A stretch of DNA of 64,000 bases from CAIWHR01 sp963816925. Lineage in GTDB: Bacteria; Pseudomonadota; Gammaproteobacteria; Burkholderiales; Casimicrobiaceae. The stretch's first letter is position 1. Every line of letters begins with the position of its first letter. Below, piece by piece: positions 37,073 through 46,094 of the stretch. The notes below the pieces were generated by a model. It made no database searches. It had not been told where the DNA came from and saw only the letters and a program-made list of their open reading frames with translations. The stretch is from contig CAWFMY010000018.1 in the NCBI GenBank assembly GCA_963816925.1, forward strand, positions 1 to 64,000, given 5' to 3'. Position numbers and translations under genes: made by a program.

Positions 37073-37824
37073 CTATTTCGATGTCCGGCCGTAGTGCGAC
37101 GGCGCCAGCGTGGTGGTGGCGGCGGCCGCGCCTGCCGCGCAGACGCGGCGCCGACCCCCGCGAGCGGCGCGCGCCTGAGAAAGGCGTTCGCCTCGCCGAG
37201 CATCAGTCGCACGAGGTCCTCCAGCACCGGCTCGCCGATCGCCGCCGGCGCGAAATCGAGCGTCACGGGCTCCAGACGGTCGACGTTGCGCAGGCTCACC
37301 ACGACCACGCCGCGGCCGTAATCGGGGACGAACCGGATGGCCGCCATGACGGCCGGCACGACGGTGAACACGCCGCGCCGCGTGCGCGCGGCGTCGTCCT
37401 GTTCGATCCGGTACGAGAAATCGAGCTGCGCGCCGCGCAACCGCTCCTCCATCGCGGCGGCCGCGGCGGGCGGGACCACGACGCGGATCGGCAGGTCGTT
37501 CGCCATCCGGTAATAGAGCTCGAGGCGCTCGATGAGGTCGAAACCCGCGAGCACGGCGCGACGGTACGACACGACGCCGCGGTCGTAGCGCGGCGTCGCA
37601 ATCGTGGCAACACCCTCGAGGGTGAACCGGTGAGCGACCACCGGGCGTATCACTTCGAGGTGCGCGATCGCCTCGTCGAGCCAGCGAAATGCGGCGAGCA
37701 ACCGGCGATCGATGTCCCGCAGGTCCGACGCCCCCGGTCCTTGCGCCGCGGGATCGGCATCGCGCACCGCCGCCGAACGCTTGCGCAACTCGGCGAGCAT
37801 CGGCGACGGAAGAGAGGCGGGCAT
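37073..37824 (-). CDS. Conserved hypothetical protein beside ubiB (3' end uncertain)
   Basis: A protein of about 240-250 residues with no assigned function. The well-formed part runs from 'MPASLPSPMLAELRKRSAAV' through 'IDRRLLAAFRWLDEAIAHLE', 'VVSYRRAVLAGFDLIERLEL' and 'DRLEPVTLDFAPAAIGEPVL' to 'LMLGEANAFLRRAPLAG'. After that the frame runs open antisense across all of ubiB to 34996, which cannot be real. A shift to the adjacent frame near 37140-37190 would end the gene at 37073 with 'APSHYGRTSK'. I therefore give 37073 as the probable end. The protein looks soluble, with no motifs I recognise. It is convergent with ubiB. Confidence 0.6.
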
Positions 37825-37940
37825 GGGTGCCGACTCTAGTCCTCGTCCCCGCGGTGCGCATTACGTCGAACGGCCGACGGGAACCGCGAGTTTTTGGGCT
37901 ACAATCCGCCGCAGTTCAAACCGTGCCGGCAGCTCGTCCG

Positions 37941-39026
37941 ATGGCGCTCCTCGAAATAAAGAATGCGACGCGCCGGTTTGGCGAGTTCACTGCCGTCGAC
38001 GACGTGAGCCTGGCGATCGAGGCCGGCGAGTTCTTCACCCTGCTCGGCCCGTCGGGTTGCGGGAAGACGACACTCCTGCGAATGATCGCCGGTTTCGATC
38101 TCCCGGATGGCGGCAGCATCTTCCTCGACGGCGTCGACCTCGCGGACCGCCCGCCTGAGGCGCGGCCCGTCCGCACGGTGTTCCAGAGCTACGCCTTGTT
38201 CCCGCACATGACGGTGGAAGGCAACGTCGCGTTCCCGCTCCAGATGGCGAAGACGCGAGCCGCCGAGATCCCGGACAAGATCGCCGCGGCGCTGGAGGAC
38301 GTGCGACTCGTCGGCTTCGGCAAACGTTATCCGCACGAGTTGTCCGGCGGCCAGAAGCAGCGTGTGGCGATCGCCCGCGCGCTCGTCACGCACCCGACGG
38401 TGCTGCTGCTCGACGAGCCTCTGGCCGCGCTCGACGCGAAGCTGCGCGAGGACATGCAGATCGAGCTCATCAACATGCAGAAGGACGTCGGCATCACGTT
38501 CGTTTACGTCACTCACGACCAGACCGAGGCGCTCGCGCTGTCGCACCGCATTGCCGTGATGAACAAGGGGCGCGTGGAACAGCTGGACGAGCCGTCGCGC
38601 ATCTACGGCTTCCCCCGTTCACGCTTCGTCGCGGATTTCATCGGTCATTGCAACCTTTTCTCCGGACCGGTTGCCGCCAACACCGCCGGGGTGGTCACGG
38701 TCGACGTCCGCGGCCTCGGCGCGGTGCGCGTGGCCACGAGCTCCGCGCTGGCGCCGGGAAGTCCCGCGACCATCGCGCTGCGCCCGGAGCAGATCCGCAT
38801 CGAGGCCGCCGCGCCCGCGGAAGCGCAGGGCAACCATTTCCGGGGCACCGTCGCCGAGCTCCTCTACATGGGCGATGTCACCGTCTACCGCGTCGACACC
38901 TCCGGCGGCCAGAAGATCGAGGCGCTGCTCGCGAACTCGGCATCCGGCCGCGCCAAGTTCTTCGAGGTCGGCGACGCCGTCGAGATGACCTGGCCGGTCG
39001 CCGCCGGCCACTTCATCGAAGAGTGA
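37941..39026 (+). CDS. potA: Spermidine/putrescine ABC transporter ATPase (PotA-like)
   Basis: A 361-residue ATPase that powers polyamine uptake. Walker A is GPSGCGKTT at 36-44, Q-loop 'FQSYALFPH', signature LSGGQKQ at 134-140, Walker B 'VLLLDEPLAALD', H-loop 'VTHDQTEALALSHR'. A C-terminal TOBE-type domain contains 'IALRPEQIRIEA'. The frame reaches further upstream, but ATG 37941 begins 'MALLEIKNATRRFGEF', the normal family start. It heads the run potA-potB-potC-potD, separated from potB by an unusual 198-base gap. Confidence 0.93.
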   Translation: MALLEIKNATRRFGEFTAVDDVSLAIEAGEFFTLLGPSGCGKTTLLRMIAGFDLPDGGSIFLDGVDLADRPPEARPVRTVFQSYALFPHMTVEGNVAFPLQMAKTRAAEIPDKIAAALEDVRLVGFGKRYPHELSGGQKQRVAIARALVTHPTVLLLDEPLAALDAKLREDMQIELINMQKDVGITFVYVTHDQTEALALSHRIAVMNKGRVEQLDEPSRIYGFPRSRFVADFIGHCNLFSGPVAANTAGVVTVDVRGLGAVRVATSSALAPGSPATIALRPEQIRIEAAAPAEAQGNHFRGTVAELLYMGDVTVYRVDTSGGQKIEALLANSASGRAKFFEVGDAVEMTWPVAAGHFIEE

Positions 39027-39224
39027 GCGAGGCGGGCGAGTGTAGGCCGAGGACGCCCGTGCGAGCAGGGCGAAGCCAAGGCCCGAGGGCGCGTCGCGAG
39101 CGCGGGCGGCGGCCGACCCGGGCAGCGAGCCGCGAATGTCGAGCCGCGCGTCGCGAGCGACCGATGGCGCCCGACAGCTCGGCGTACCGGATGGCAGCTG
39201 CCGTCCGGAGGGCGCGAGTAGATC
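39027..39224. other. potA-potB intergenic spacer with a 14-mer direct repeat
   Basis: A 198-base, extremely GC-rich spacer inside an otherwise tight operon. The 14-mer GCGCGTCGCGAGCG occurs twice, at 39089-39102 and 39146-39159. No open frame of convincing quality and no T-tailed hairpin were seen. The repeats may be an unstable or regulatory element, or simply reflect composition. Confidence 0.4.
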
Positions 39225-40157
39225 ATGCCTGCACGGCAGGAAGGGCGGGTCGGCAAATGGCTGGTCAGCGGACCGCCGCTCGTCTATCTCGTCGTCTTCT
39301 TCGCGATCCCGACGCTGATCATGGTGCTGGCGTCGTTCCGCACACCCGGCGACTTCGGGGGACTCGCGCCGCTCGTCGACGAAGCGGGAAAGCTCGACCT
39401 CAACGTCGACAGCTACGCGCGCTTCTTCACCGAATCCGTCTACGCCGCGGTGTTCCTGAAGTCGATCGTCTACGCGCTCGCGACGACGCTGCTGTGCCTC
39501 GCGCTCGCCTATCCGCTGGCGGCGCTCGTCGCCGGGAGCCCGAAGAAATACCGCGACCTGCTGCTGCTTCTCGTCATCCTGCCGTTCTGGAGCAACTTCC
39601 TGATCCGGATCTACGCGTGGATGATCATCCTCGGCCCGCAGGCGGCGCTCGCGCGGAGCGTCAACGGCGTGCTCGCCTGGTTCGGCCACGAGCCGGTGCC
39701 GCTGCTGTTCAGCTCGTTCGCCGTGCTCGTCTGCCTCGTCTACGTCCACCTGCCGTTCATGGTGCTGCCGCTGTATGCGAACCTCGAGAAGCACGACCAG
39801 TCGCTGCTCGATGCCGCGCAGGATCTCGGCGCCGGCGCATGGCAGCGGTTCTGGCGCATCACCTTTCCGCTCTCGCTGCCGGGCGTCTATGCCGGCGCCG
39901 CGCTCGTGTTCATTCCCGCGCTGGGCATCTTCGCGATTCCCGACATTCTCGGCGGCCCGGACGACACGCTGATCGGCAACCTCATCAAGCAGCAGTTCCT
40001 GGAGACGCGCGACTGGCCGTTCGGCAGCGTGCTGTCGATCGTGCTTACCGTCTCGGCGCTCCTGCTCGCCGGGCTCGCGGCCTGGGTCGGGCGCCGCAAC
40101 CTCGTAACGCCTTCGAGCGACGGGGAGCGCCCGTGCGTAAGCGCCCGGCCGGATTGA
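39225..40157 (+). CDS. potB: Polyamine ABC transporter permease (PotB-like)
   Basis: A 310-residue inner-membrane permease with six helices, PotB/PotH type. The first helix is 'GPPLVYLVVFFAIPTLIMVL'. 'LPFWSNFLIRIYAWMIILG' and the EAA loop 'LLDAAQDLGAGAWQRFWRIT' with the following 'PLSLPGVYAGAALVFIPALG' are hallmarks, as is 'IFAIPDILGGPDDTLIGNLI'. Its 3' end overlaps the potC start by 25 bases, indicating coupling. Confidence 0.93.
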   Translation: MPARQEGRVGKWLVSGPPLVYLVVFFAIPTLIMVLASFRTPGDFGGLAPLVDEAGKLDLNVDSYARFFTESVYAAVFLKSIVYALATTLLCLALAYPLAALVAGSPKKYRDLLLLLVILPFWSNFLIRIYAWMIILGPQAALARSVNGVLAWFGHEPVPLLFSSFAVLVCLVYVHLPFMVLPLYANLEKHDQSLLDAAQDLGAGAWQRFWRITFPLSLPGVYAGAALVFIPALGIFAIPDILGGPDDTLIGNLIKQQFLETRDWPFGSVLSIVLTVSALLLAGLAAWVGRRNLVTPSSDGERPCVSARPD

Positions 40158-40912
40158 TCGCCGCCGCCGCCGCGGGCTACGCGTTCCTGTATATCCCGCT
40201 CGTCATCGTCGTCGTCTATTCGTTCAACGATTCGCGGCTCAACGCGGAATGGGTCGGCTTCACCTTCGGCTGGTACGACAAGCTGTTCCACAACGAGGAC
40301 ATGCTGGTCGCGGCCGGCAACTCGCTCGTGATCGGCCTCGTCGCGAGCCTCGTCTCGACGGTGCTGGGCACCATGGCGGGCGTGGCGCTCTACCGCTACC
40401 CGATGCGGCTCCTGTCGGGCCTCGTGCTGGCGCCGATCGCCATTCCCGAGATCCTGATGGGCGTCTCGCTGCTCATCTTCTTCGTGCTGCTCAACTTCAC
40501 GCTGGGCCTCCTGTCGGTGGCGCTGGCGCACATCGCCTTTTGCATCGGTTTCGTCGCCATCGTCGTTCGCTCCCGGCTCGCCGGCATGGACGAATCGCTG
40601 ACCGAGGCGGCCCGCGACTGCGGGGCGACGCCCTGGCAGGCGTTTCGCTACGTGACGCTGCCGCTCATCATGCCGGGCGTGATCGCCGGTGCGCTGATGG
40701 CGTTCACGCTGTCGATCGACGATTTCGTCATCACCTTTTTCACCGCCGGCGCCGGAACCGTGACGCTGCCGCTGCAGATCTACTCGATGATCAAGATCGC
40801 GGTCACGCCCGAAGTCAACGCGGTGTCGACACTGTTGATGCTTCTCACGTTAGCGCTCATCATCGTCGCTTCGAGACTCTCGCCCACCCTCCTTCGATCC
40901 GACCAGGACTGA
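40133..40912 (+). CDS. potC: Polyamine ABC transporter permease (PotC-like)
   Basis: A 259-residue permease, partner of PotB. It has 'AAAAGYAFLYIPLVIVVVYS' followed by 'FNDSRLNAEWVGFTFGWYDK', a PotC signature, and the EAA loop 'SLTEAARDCGATPWQAFRYV'. 'FTLSIDDFVITFFTAGAGT' is also typical. The start is the GTG at 40133 behind a GGGGAG ribosome site. The much longer open frame upstream is antisense noise across potB. potD begins two bases after its stop. Confidence 0.92.
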   Translation: MRKRPAGLIAAAAAGYAFLYIPLVIVVVYSFNDSRLNAEWVGFTFGWYDKLFHNEDMLVAAGNSLVIGLVASLVSTVLGTMAGVALYRYPMRLLSGLVLAPIAIPEILMGVSLLIFFVLLNFTLGLLSVALAHIAFCIGFVAIVVRSRLAGMDESLTEAARDCGATPWQAFRYVTLPLIMPGVIAGALMAFTLSIDDFVITFFTAGAGTVTLPLQIYSMIKIAVTPEVNAVSTLLMLLTLALIIVASRLSPTLLRSDQD

Positions 40913-40914
40913 CC

Positions 40915-41983
40915 ATGAAACGACTCGCGCTCCTGCTTGCGTCGCTGCTCGTCGCCGTGCCGGCGCTTGCCGCCAAGGACCAGCTGCACCTCTACAACTG
41001 GAACAACTACATCGCGCCGGAGACCGTGAAGCGGTTCGAGGAGGCCTGCAAGTGCGAGGTCGTCCAGACGTACTACTCGGACAACGAGGAGCTCCTGGCC
41101 AAGCTCGCGGCCGGCGCCAAGGGGTACGACGTCCTGGTGCCGACGTCGAACGCGGTCGAAGCGCTGGTCAAGGGCGGTCAGCTGATGCCGATCGACAAGT
41201 CGAAGCTGTCCAACCTCAAGAACATCGATCCCGCTGTACCTCAATACGCCGTTCGATCCGGGCAACAAGTATTCGGTGCCCTACGCGATGTCGACGACGA
41301 TCCTCGGCTACAACGCCGAGAAGATGAAGGAGCTCGGGCTGCCGACCGACACCTGGGCGGTGATCTTCGACCCGAAGTACCTGGAGAAGGTCAAGGGGCG
41401 CGTCACCGTGCTCGACAGCTCGAGCGAGCTGTTCGCCGCCGCGCTCAAGTACCTCGGTTATTCGGCCAACGACGTCGACCCGAAGCATTGGGACGAGGCC
41501 GCCGCGGTGATCAAGAAGGCGAAGCCCTACTGGGCGGCCTTCAACGCATCGTCGTATATCAAGGAGCTCACCGTCGGCAACATCTGGCTGGTCCACGGGT
41601 ACTCGAACGACATCTTCCAGGCCAACCTCGACGCCAAGGCGGCCGGCCGCAAATTCACGATCCTGCAGGGCATGCCCAAGGAAGGGGCGGTGCTCGCGGT
41701 CGACAACATGGTTCTGCAAAAAGGTGCGCCGCGGCCCGATCTCGGTCTCCTGTTCATGAATTTCATGCTCGAGGGAAAGAACTCGGCGGAACTCACGAAC
41801 CTCATCGGCTCAGGCAATCCGAACACGGACGCCATCAAGTACATCAAGCCCGAACTCCTCAAGAACCCGGCGATCTTCCCGGACAAGGCGGTGCAGGCCA
41901 AGCTCGAGCAGCTGAAGGACCTGACGGGCCCGCAGCGGCGGCTGCGCAACAAGCTGTGGACGGAGATCAAGGCGGGCCGCTGA
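40915..41983 (+). CDS. potD: Polyamine-binding periplasmic protein (PotD-like, frameshifted)
   Basis: A binding protein of about 355 residues. The signal peptide is 'MKRLALLLASLLVAVPALAA', and the mature start is 'DQLHLYNWNNYIAPETVKRF'. 'YDVLVPTSNAVEALVKGGQL' and the 'TILGYNAEKMKELGLPTDTW' region are PotD/PotF-like. The frame breaks near 41231; deleting one C from CCC restores 'IDPLYLNTPFDPGNKYSVPY'. The C-terminal frame is intact to 'LRNKLWTEIKAGR'. Last gene of the pot operon. The ligand, putrescine or spermidine, cannot be told apart. Confidence 0.9.
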
Positions 41984-42028
41984 ACGACCCGCCGTGTTCG
42001 CGGTGAATTTCCTGGACAGATCGCTACG

Positions 42029-42640
42029 ATGAGCGCGAAGGTACGCATCGAGCGGCTCACGCCCGCGCGCCGGGACGATTTCCTGCGTTTTTTCGACCAC
42101 GAGCGGGGGCCGGCGTTCGCCGACAACCCGGATTGGGCGAAGTGCTATTGCCATTTCTACCACGTGCCCAAGGCGATTCCGTGGAAGAGCCTCGACGGCA
42201 ATGCGAACCGCACGGCGATGACCGCGCGAATCGAGGCGGCGGAAATGGACGGCTTCCTCGCGTATGTCGCGGACGACGTCGTCGGCTGGCTGAACGCGCA
42301 GCCGCTCACCAAGCTGCCGCACTGCATGCCGCGCATGGGCATCGCCGCGCCCCGGCTCGATGTTCCGCCGCATCTCGCCGCCGCCATCGTCTGTTTCGTC
42401 ATCGCGCCGGCCTGGCGGCGCCGCGGTGTCGCGCGCGCGCTGGTCGACGGCGCGCTCGAGTCGTTCGCGGCGCGCGGGATCCGCGTGGTCGACGCGTTTC
42501 CGTTCAAAGCCGGCGACAGCACGACCGCGACCGACCACTATCACGGCCCGTCGTCGCTGTTCCGCGAGGCGGGGTTCGAGGTGCTGGCCGAGCACAAGGA
42601 CCTGACCGTGATGCGCAAGCGCCTCGACGCCAAGCACTGA
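42029..42640 (+). CDS. GNAT-family N-acetyltransferase
   Basis: A 203-residue acetyltransferase. The acetyl-CoA loop is 'FVIAPAWRRRGVARALVDGA' (R-x-x-G-x-A form). The N-terminal 'VRIERLTPARRDDFLRFFDH' is followed by a Cys-rich 'WAKCYCHFYHVP' strand, a feature shared with a group of uncharacterised GNAT proteins. No membrane segment. It lies between potD and the VanZ-like gene on the same strand and may start the following run of surface genes (12-base gap to the next). The substrate is unknown. Confidence 0.83.
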   Translation: MSAKVRIERLTPARRDDFLRFFDHERGPAFADNPDWAKCYCHFYHVPKAIPWKSLDGNANRTAMTARIEAAEMDGFLAYVADDVVGWLNAQPLTKLPHCMPRMGIAAPRLDVPPHLAAAIVCFVIAPAWRRRGVARALVDGALESFAARGIRVVDAFPFKAGDSTTATDHYHGPSSLFREAGFEVLAEHKDLTVMRKRLDAKH

Positions 42641-42651
42641 CATCGCGCGCA

Positions 42652-43764
42652 ATGCAGCAACGCCCGATTCGTCCGCGCTCGCCGCCGTCGCTGCTGCCGC
42701 ATTTCCTGGTCGTGCTCTATGGGCTCGCGATCGTGTACGCGAGCCTGCAACCCTTCGGGCCGTGGATCGCGCCCGCGCCGGGAACGCCGTTCTTCCTCTT
42801 CGCTCCGTGGCCGCCACGCTGGACGCGCTTCGACGTGATCGCCAACGTCGTCGCCTACGCGCCGCTCGGGTTTTTCGTGGCGCTGGTGCCGCGCCGCCGG
42901 CCGCCGCTCGGCCGGCTATCGGTCGCCATCGCCGCAGGCGCGGCGCTCTCCTTCGCACTGGAGTCGATGCAGATGTTCATGCCGCCGCGGGACGCGAACG
43001 TGATCGATCTCCTTTCCAACACCGCGGGCGCGACGCTCGGGGGACTCCTCGCGATCGCGTTCGCGCGTTCGGAAGCCGCCAAGCACGGCGTGATGTCGCT
43101 GCGCGAGCGCTGGTTCGTTTCGGGGCGCATCGGCGATCTCGGGCTCGCGCTGCTCGCGATCTGGCTCGCCGTGCAGGTCAATCCGGGGATCCCGCTGTTC
43201 GCGATCGTGTTCGACCCGTCGGCGGAATTCGGCGCGGCCGCCGGTACGCTCGTCATGCGCGGCGACACGGATATCGCGGCGGCGCTGGTCGAGGGCGCCC
43301 ACAGCGCGTTCCAGCTCCTTGGCGTCGGGCTGTTCCTCTCGCTGCTCCTGCGCGAGCGCCGCAACGTCGGCGGCGCCGTGCTGCTGCTGATCGGCGCCGC
43401 GCTGCTTGCCAAGGCCGTGGCCGCGATCTTCCTGTTGAAGCCGGCCGCTTGGGAGCACTGGCTGTCGCCCGGCGTGTCCTTGGGTGTTGCCGCCGGCGCG
43501 CTGCTGCTGCTCGCCGCCATTTCGCTGCCGCGGCCCGTGCAGGTCGCCGTCGCCACGGTCGCGCTGCTCTTGTCGCTTCTCACCACGCTCCTGGCACCCG
43601 ATCTGCTTTTCGCCCGGCCGCCGCTGTCGATGTTCTCCTGGTCGTACGGCCACCTGCTGCATTTCAACGGCCTGACGCACATCGTGCTGCTCGTATGGCC
43701 CGTCGCCGCCAGCGCATACCTGTTCGTGCTCGCGGGACAGCCGAATTGGGGCCATACAGCATGA
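42652..43764 (+). CDS. VanZ-like multi-helix membrane protein
   Basis: A 370-residue membrane protein with about nine hydrophobic segments. The first 150 residues form a VanZ-like domain: 'LYGLAIVYASLQPFGPW', 'DVIANVVAYAPLGFFVALVP', 'SFALESMQMFMPPRDANVID' and 'LLSNTAGATLGGLLAIAF'. The rest is a membrane extension without a clear family. VanZ-like genes are frequent in capsule, exopolysaccharide and exosortase loci, and here a heptosyltransferase and two glycosyltransferases follow at once. The true biochemical role is unknown. Confidence 0.85.
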   Translation: MQQRPIRPRSPPSLLPHFLVVLYGLAIVYASLQPFGPWIAPAPGTPFFLFAPWPPRWTRFDVIANVVAYAPLGFFVALVPRRRPPLGRLSVAIAAGAALSFALESMQMFMPPRDANVIDLLSNTAGATLGGLLAIAFARSEAAKHGVMSLRERWFVSGRIGDLGLALLAIWLAVQVNPGIPLFAIVFDPSAEFGAAAGTLVMRGDTDIAAALVEGAHSAFQLLGVGLFLSLLLRERRNVGGAVLLLIGAALLAKAVAAIFLLKPAAWEHWLSPGVSLGVAAGALLLLAAISLPRPVQVAVATVALLLSLLTTLLAPDLLFARPPLSMFSWSYGHLLHFNGLTHIVLLVWPVAASAYLFVLAGQPNWGHTA

Positions 43765-43777
43765 GGCCATTTCTGCT

Positions 43778-44905
43778 ATGGTGGCCCGCATGATTCCGCC
43801 GGCCGTCGACGACGCGATCGACCTGAAACGCGTCCGCCGCGCGCTGGTGATCAAGCTGCGCCATCACGGCGACGTGCTGCTTGCGTCCCCGGTGTTCACG
43901 GCGCTGAAGCGCGCGGCGCCGGATGCGGAGATCGACGCGCTCGTCTACCTCGAGACCGCGCCGATGCTGGAGCGGCATCCGGCGATTTCGCTCGTGCATA
44001 CGATCGATCGCCGCCACAAGGACCGCGGACCGCTGTCGCAGCTGCTCGGCGACGGGCGCCTCTGGCATGCGCTGCGCTCGCGGCGCTACGACCTCGTCGT
44101 GCACCTGACCGAGCATCCCCGCGGCGCCTGGTTGTCGCGCATCGCCGGCGCGCGCTATCGCGTCGCGCCGGAGCGCGCGCGCGCGGGCTGGTTCTGGCGC
44201 CGCTGCTTCACCCATCGCTACCTGCTGCCGCAGTCGACGCCGCGACACACCGTCGAAGCCGACCTCGACGCGCTGCGCCGCATCGGCCTCTGGCCGGAGG
44301 AGGACGACAAGAAGCTCGTCCACGTTCCCGGTCCCGATGCGGAAAAACGGGTCACGGAGTTGCTCGCGGCGCATGGGCTCGAGCGAGGCGGCTTCGTGCT
44401 GATTCATCCGGGCTCGCGCTGGCTGTTCAAATGCTGGCCCGCGGCGCCGACCGCCGCGCTGCTCGACCGGCTCGCTGCGATGGGTTGGCCGCTCGTCATG
44501 ACGGGCGCGCCGGATCCGGCCGAGGCGCCGCTTGTCAACGCGATCAAGGCGGCGCTCGCGTCTCCGATCGTCGATCTCGCCGGCCGGCTGACGATGGCCG
44601 AGCTGTCGGCATTGATCGCATCGGCGCGCCTGTTCATCGGCTGCGACACCGCGCCGATGCACCTCGCCTCCGCCGCAGGCACGCCGATCGTCGCCTGGTT
44701 CGGCCCCAGCGACGAACGCATCTGGGGACCGTGGCGCGTCCCGCATCGTGTGGTCACCTCGAAGGTCCATGCGTGCCGGCCCTGCCACAACAACGGCTGC
44801 GGAGGCAGCAACAATTCCGATTGCCTGTTGACGTTGCCGCTGGATTCCGTTGCCGACGCCGTCGTCTCGCTGCTCGCCGAAACCGGCGCGACCGCGCCGC
44901 GATGA
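43778..44905 (+). CDS. LPS heptosyltransferase-like (GT9)
   Basis: A 375-residue GT9 glycosyltransferase of the WaaQ/RfaQ (heptosyltransferase III-like) type, transferring a heptose or related sugar to LPS core at the cytoplasmic face. Features are 'RALVIKLRHHGDVLLASPVF' at the N-terminus, 'GFVLIHPGSRWLFKCWPAAP', 'ASARLFIGCDTAPMHLASAA' and 'TPIVAWFGPSDERIWGPW'. A Cys-rich stretch 'VHACRPCHNNGCGGSNNSDC' near 330-350 is common in this subgroup. Starts at 43778 and 43790 are both possible. The stop overlaps the next ATG (ATGA). Confidence 0.9.
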   Translation: MVARMIPPAVDDAIDLKRVRRALVIKLRHHGDVLLASPVFTALKRAAPDAEIDALVYLETAPMLERHPAISLVHTIDRRHKDRGPLSQLLGDGRLWHALRSRRYDLVVHLTEHPRGAWLSRIAGARYRVAPERARAGWFWRRCFTHRYLLPQSTPRHTVEADLDALRRIGLWPEEDDKKLVHVPGPDAEKRVTELLAAHGLERGGFVLIHPGSRWLFKCWPAAPTAALLDRLAAMGWPLVMTGAPDPAEAPLVNAIKAALASPIVDLAGRLTMAELSALIASARLFIGCDTAPMHLASAAGTPIVAWFGPSDERIWGPWRVPHRVVTSKVHACRPCHNNGCGGSNNSDCLLTLPLDSVADAVVSLLAETGATAPR

Positions 44906-46032
44906 GGCTCGGGATCGTTCGGCAGCGCTACACGCCTTTCGGCGGCGCGGAGCGCTTTATCGAGCGCGCGATCGACACGCTGATCGGGCGCGGCGTGAAA
45001 GTGCGCATGTACACGCGCGCGTGGCCAGCCGCGCAAGCGGGGCGCATCGAGCCCGTCATCTGCAATCCGTACTACGTCGGCGGCGTCTGGCGCGATGCGG
45101 GCTTCGCGCGGGCGGTACGGCACGCGCTTGCGCTCGATCGTCCCGACATCGTGCAGACGCACGAGCGGATCGCCGGCTGCGACATCTTCCGCGCCGGCGA
45201 CGGCGTCCATCGCGCGTGGCTCGCGGAGCGGCTGCGGACGGGCGGCGTGGCGGAGCGGCTCGCCATCGCGGCCAACCCGCTGCACCGGCATAAGCTTGCC
45301 GCGGAAAGGAGTGTCTTCGCGGACCCGACGCTCAAAGCGGTGATCTGCATTTCGCACATGGTCCGCGACGACATCCGCCGTCACTTTGCCTTCCCCGACG
45401 ACAAGCTGCACGTGATCTACAACGCCGTCGATCCGCGCGAGTTCAATCCCGGGGTGCGCGAGGCCCGCGCGGCCACGCGCGCGCGCCTCGGCATCGCCGA
45501 GTCGGACGTGGTCTTTCTTCTCGTCGGCTCGGGCTATGCGCGCAAGGGAGTGCCGGTTGCGCTGCGCGCGCTCGCGCGTCTCCCCGCCCGGGCACGGCTC
45601 GTCGTCGTCGGCCGCGACAAGCACCCGGCACGCTATGAAGCACTCGCCCGTCGGGCGGGTGTGCGCGATCGCGTCGTGTTCGCCGGCGCGCAGCAGGATC
45701 CGCGTCCGTATCTTGGCTGCGCCGATGCATTCGTGCTGCCCACGCTCTACGATCCGCTGTCGAACGCGGTGCTGGAGGCGCTTGCCTGCGGCCTGCCGGT
45801 CGTCACCAGCCGTCGCTGCGGCGCGGGCGAGCTCGTCGTCGCCCATGGCGCCGGCTGGGTCTGCGACGCGAGCGACAATGCCGCGCTGGCGGCACACATG
45901 GAGCGGCTGCTGGACAACGACGAGCGCGGGCGAGTCGCCGCGCGCGCCGTCGGCGCGGTGGCCGCGTTGACGCCGGATGCAATGGCGCAGCGGCTGCTCG
46001 AGCTCTACGATTCACTGGGCGCAAGGCTATAA
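44902..46032 (+). CDS. Glycosyltransferase family 4
   Basis: A 376-residue GT4-type (GT-B fold) glycosyltransferase. The N-terminal 'LGIVRQRYTPFGGAERFIER' is WaaG-like. The C-terminal donor domain has 'VFLLVGSGYARKGVPVALRA', 'LVVVGRDKHPARYE' and the Glu-x7-Glu region in 'TLYDPLSNAVLEALACGLPV'. It is coupled to the heptosyltransferase by an ATGA overlap and followed by an asparagine-synthase-like gene, so it likely extends LPS core or another surface oligosaccharide. Donor and acceptor are unknown. Confidence 0.92.
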   Translation: MRLGIVRQRYTPFGGAERFIERAIDTLIGRGVKVRMYTRAWPAAQAGRIEPVICNPYYVGGVWRDAGFARAVRHALALDRPDIVQTHERIAGCDIFRAGDGVHRAWLAERLRTGGVAERLAIAANPLHRHKLAAERSVFADPTLKAVICISHMVRDDIRRHFAFPDDKLHVIYNAVDPREFNPGVREARAATRARLGIAESDVVFLLVGSGYARKGVPVALRALARLPARARLVVVGRDKHPARYEALARRAGVRDRVVFAGAQQDPRPYLGCADAFVLPTLYDPLSNAVLEALACGLPVVTSRRCGAGELVVAHGAGWVCDASDNAALAAHMERLLDNDERGRVAARAVGAVAALTPDAMAQRLLELYDSLGARL

Positions 46033-46094
46033 TCGCGCACCGCCGACCCGTGCGCTGACCGCCGGCCCGCCGCGGCCCTGCATCTCCTCTTCCC

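Noticed and set aside
34996..37824. Very long minus-strand open frame of over 900 codons across ubiB
   Set aside because: Only its first part looks like protein; the rest is the antisense of ubiB and has the Arg/Asp/His-rich composition typical of GC-rich shadow frames.
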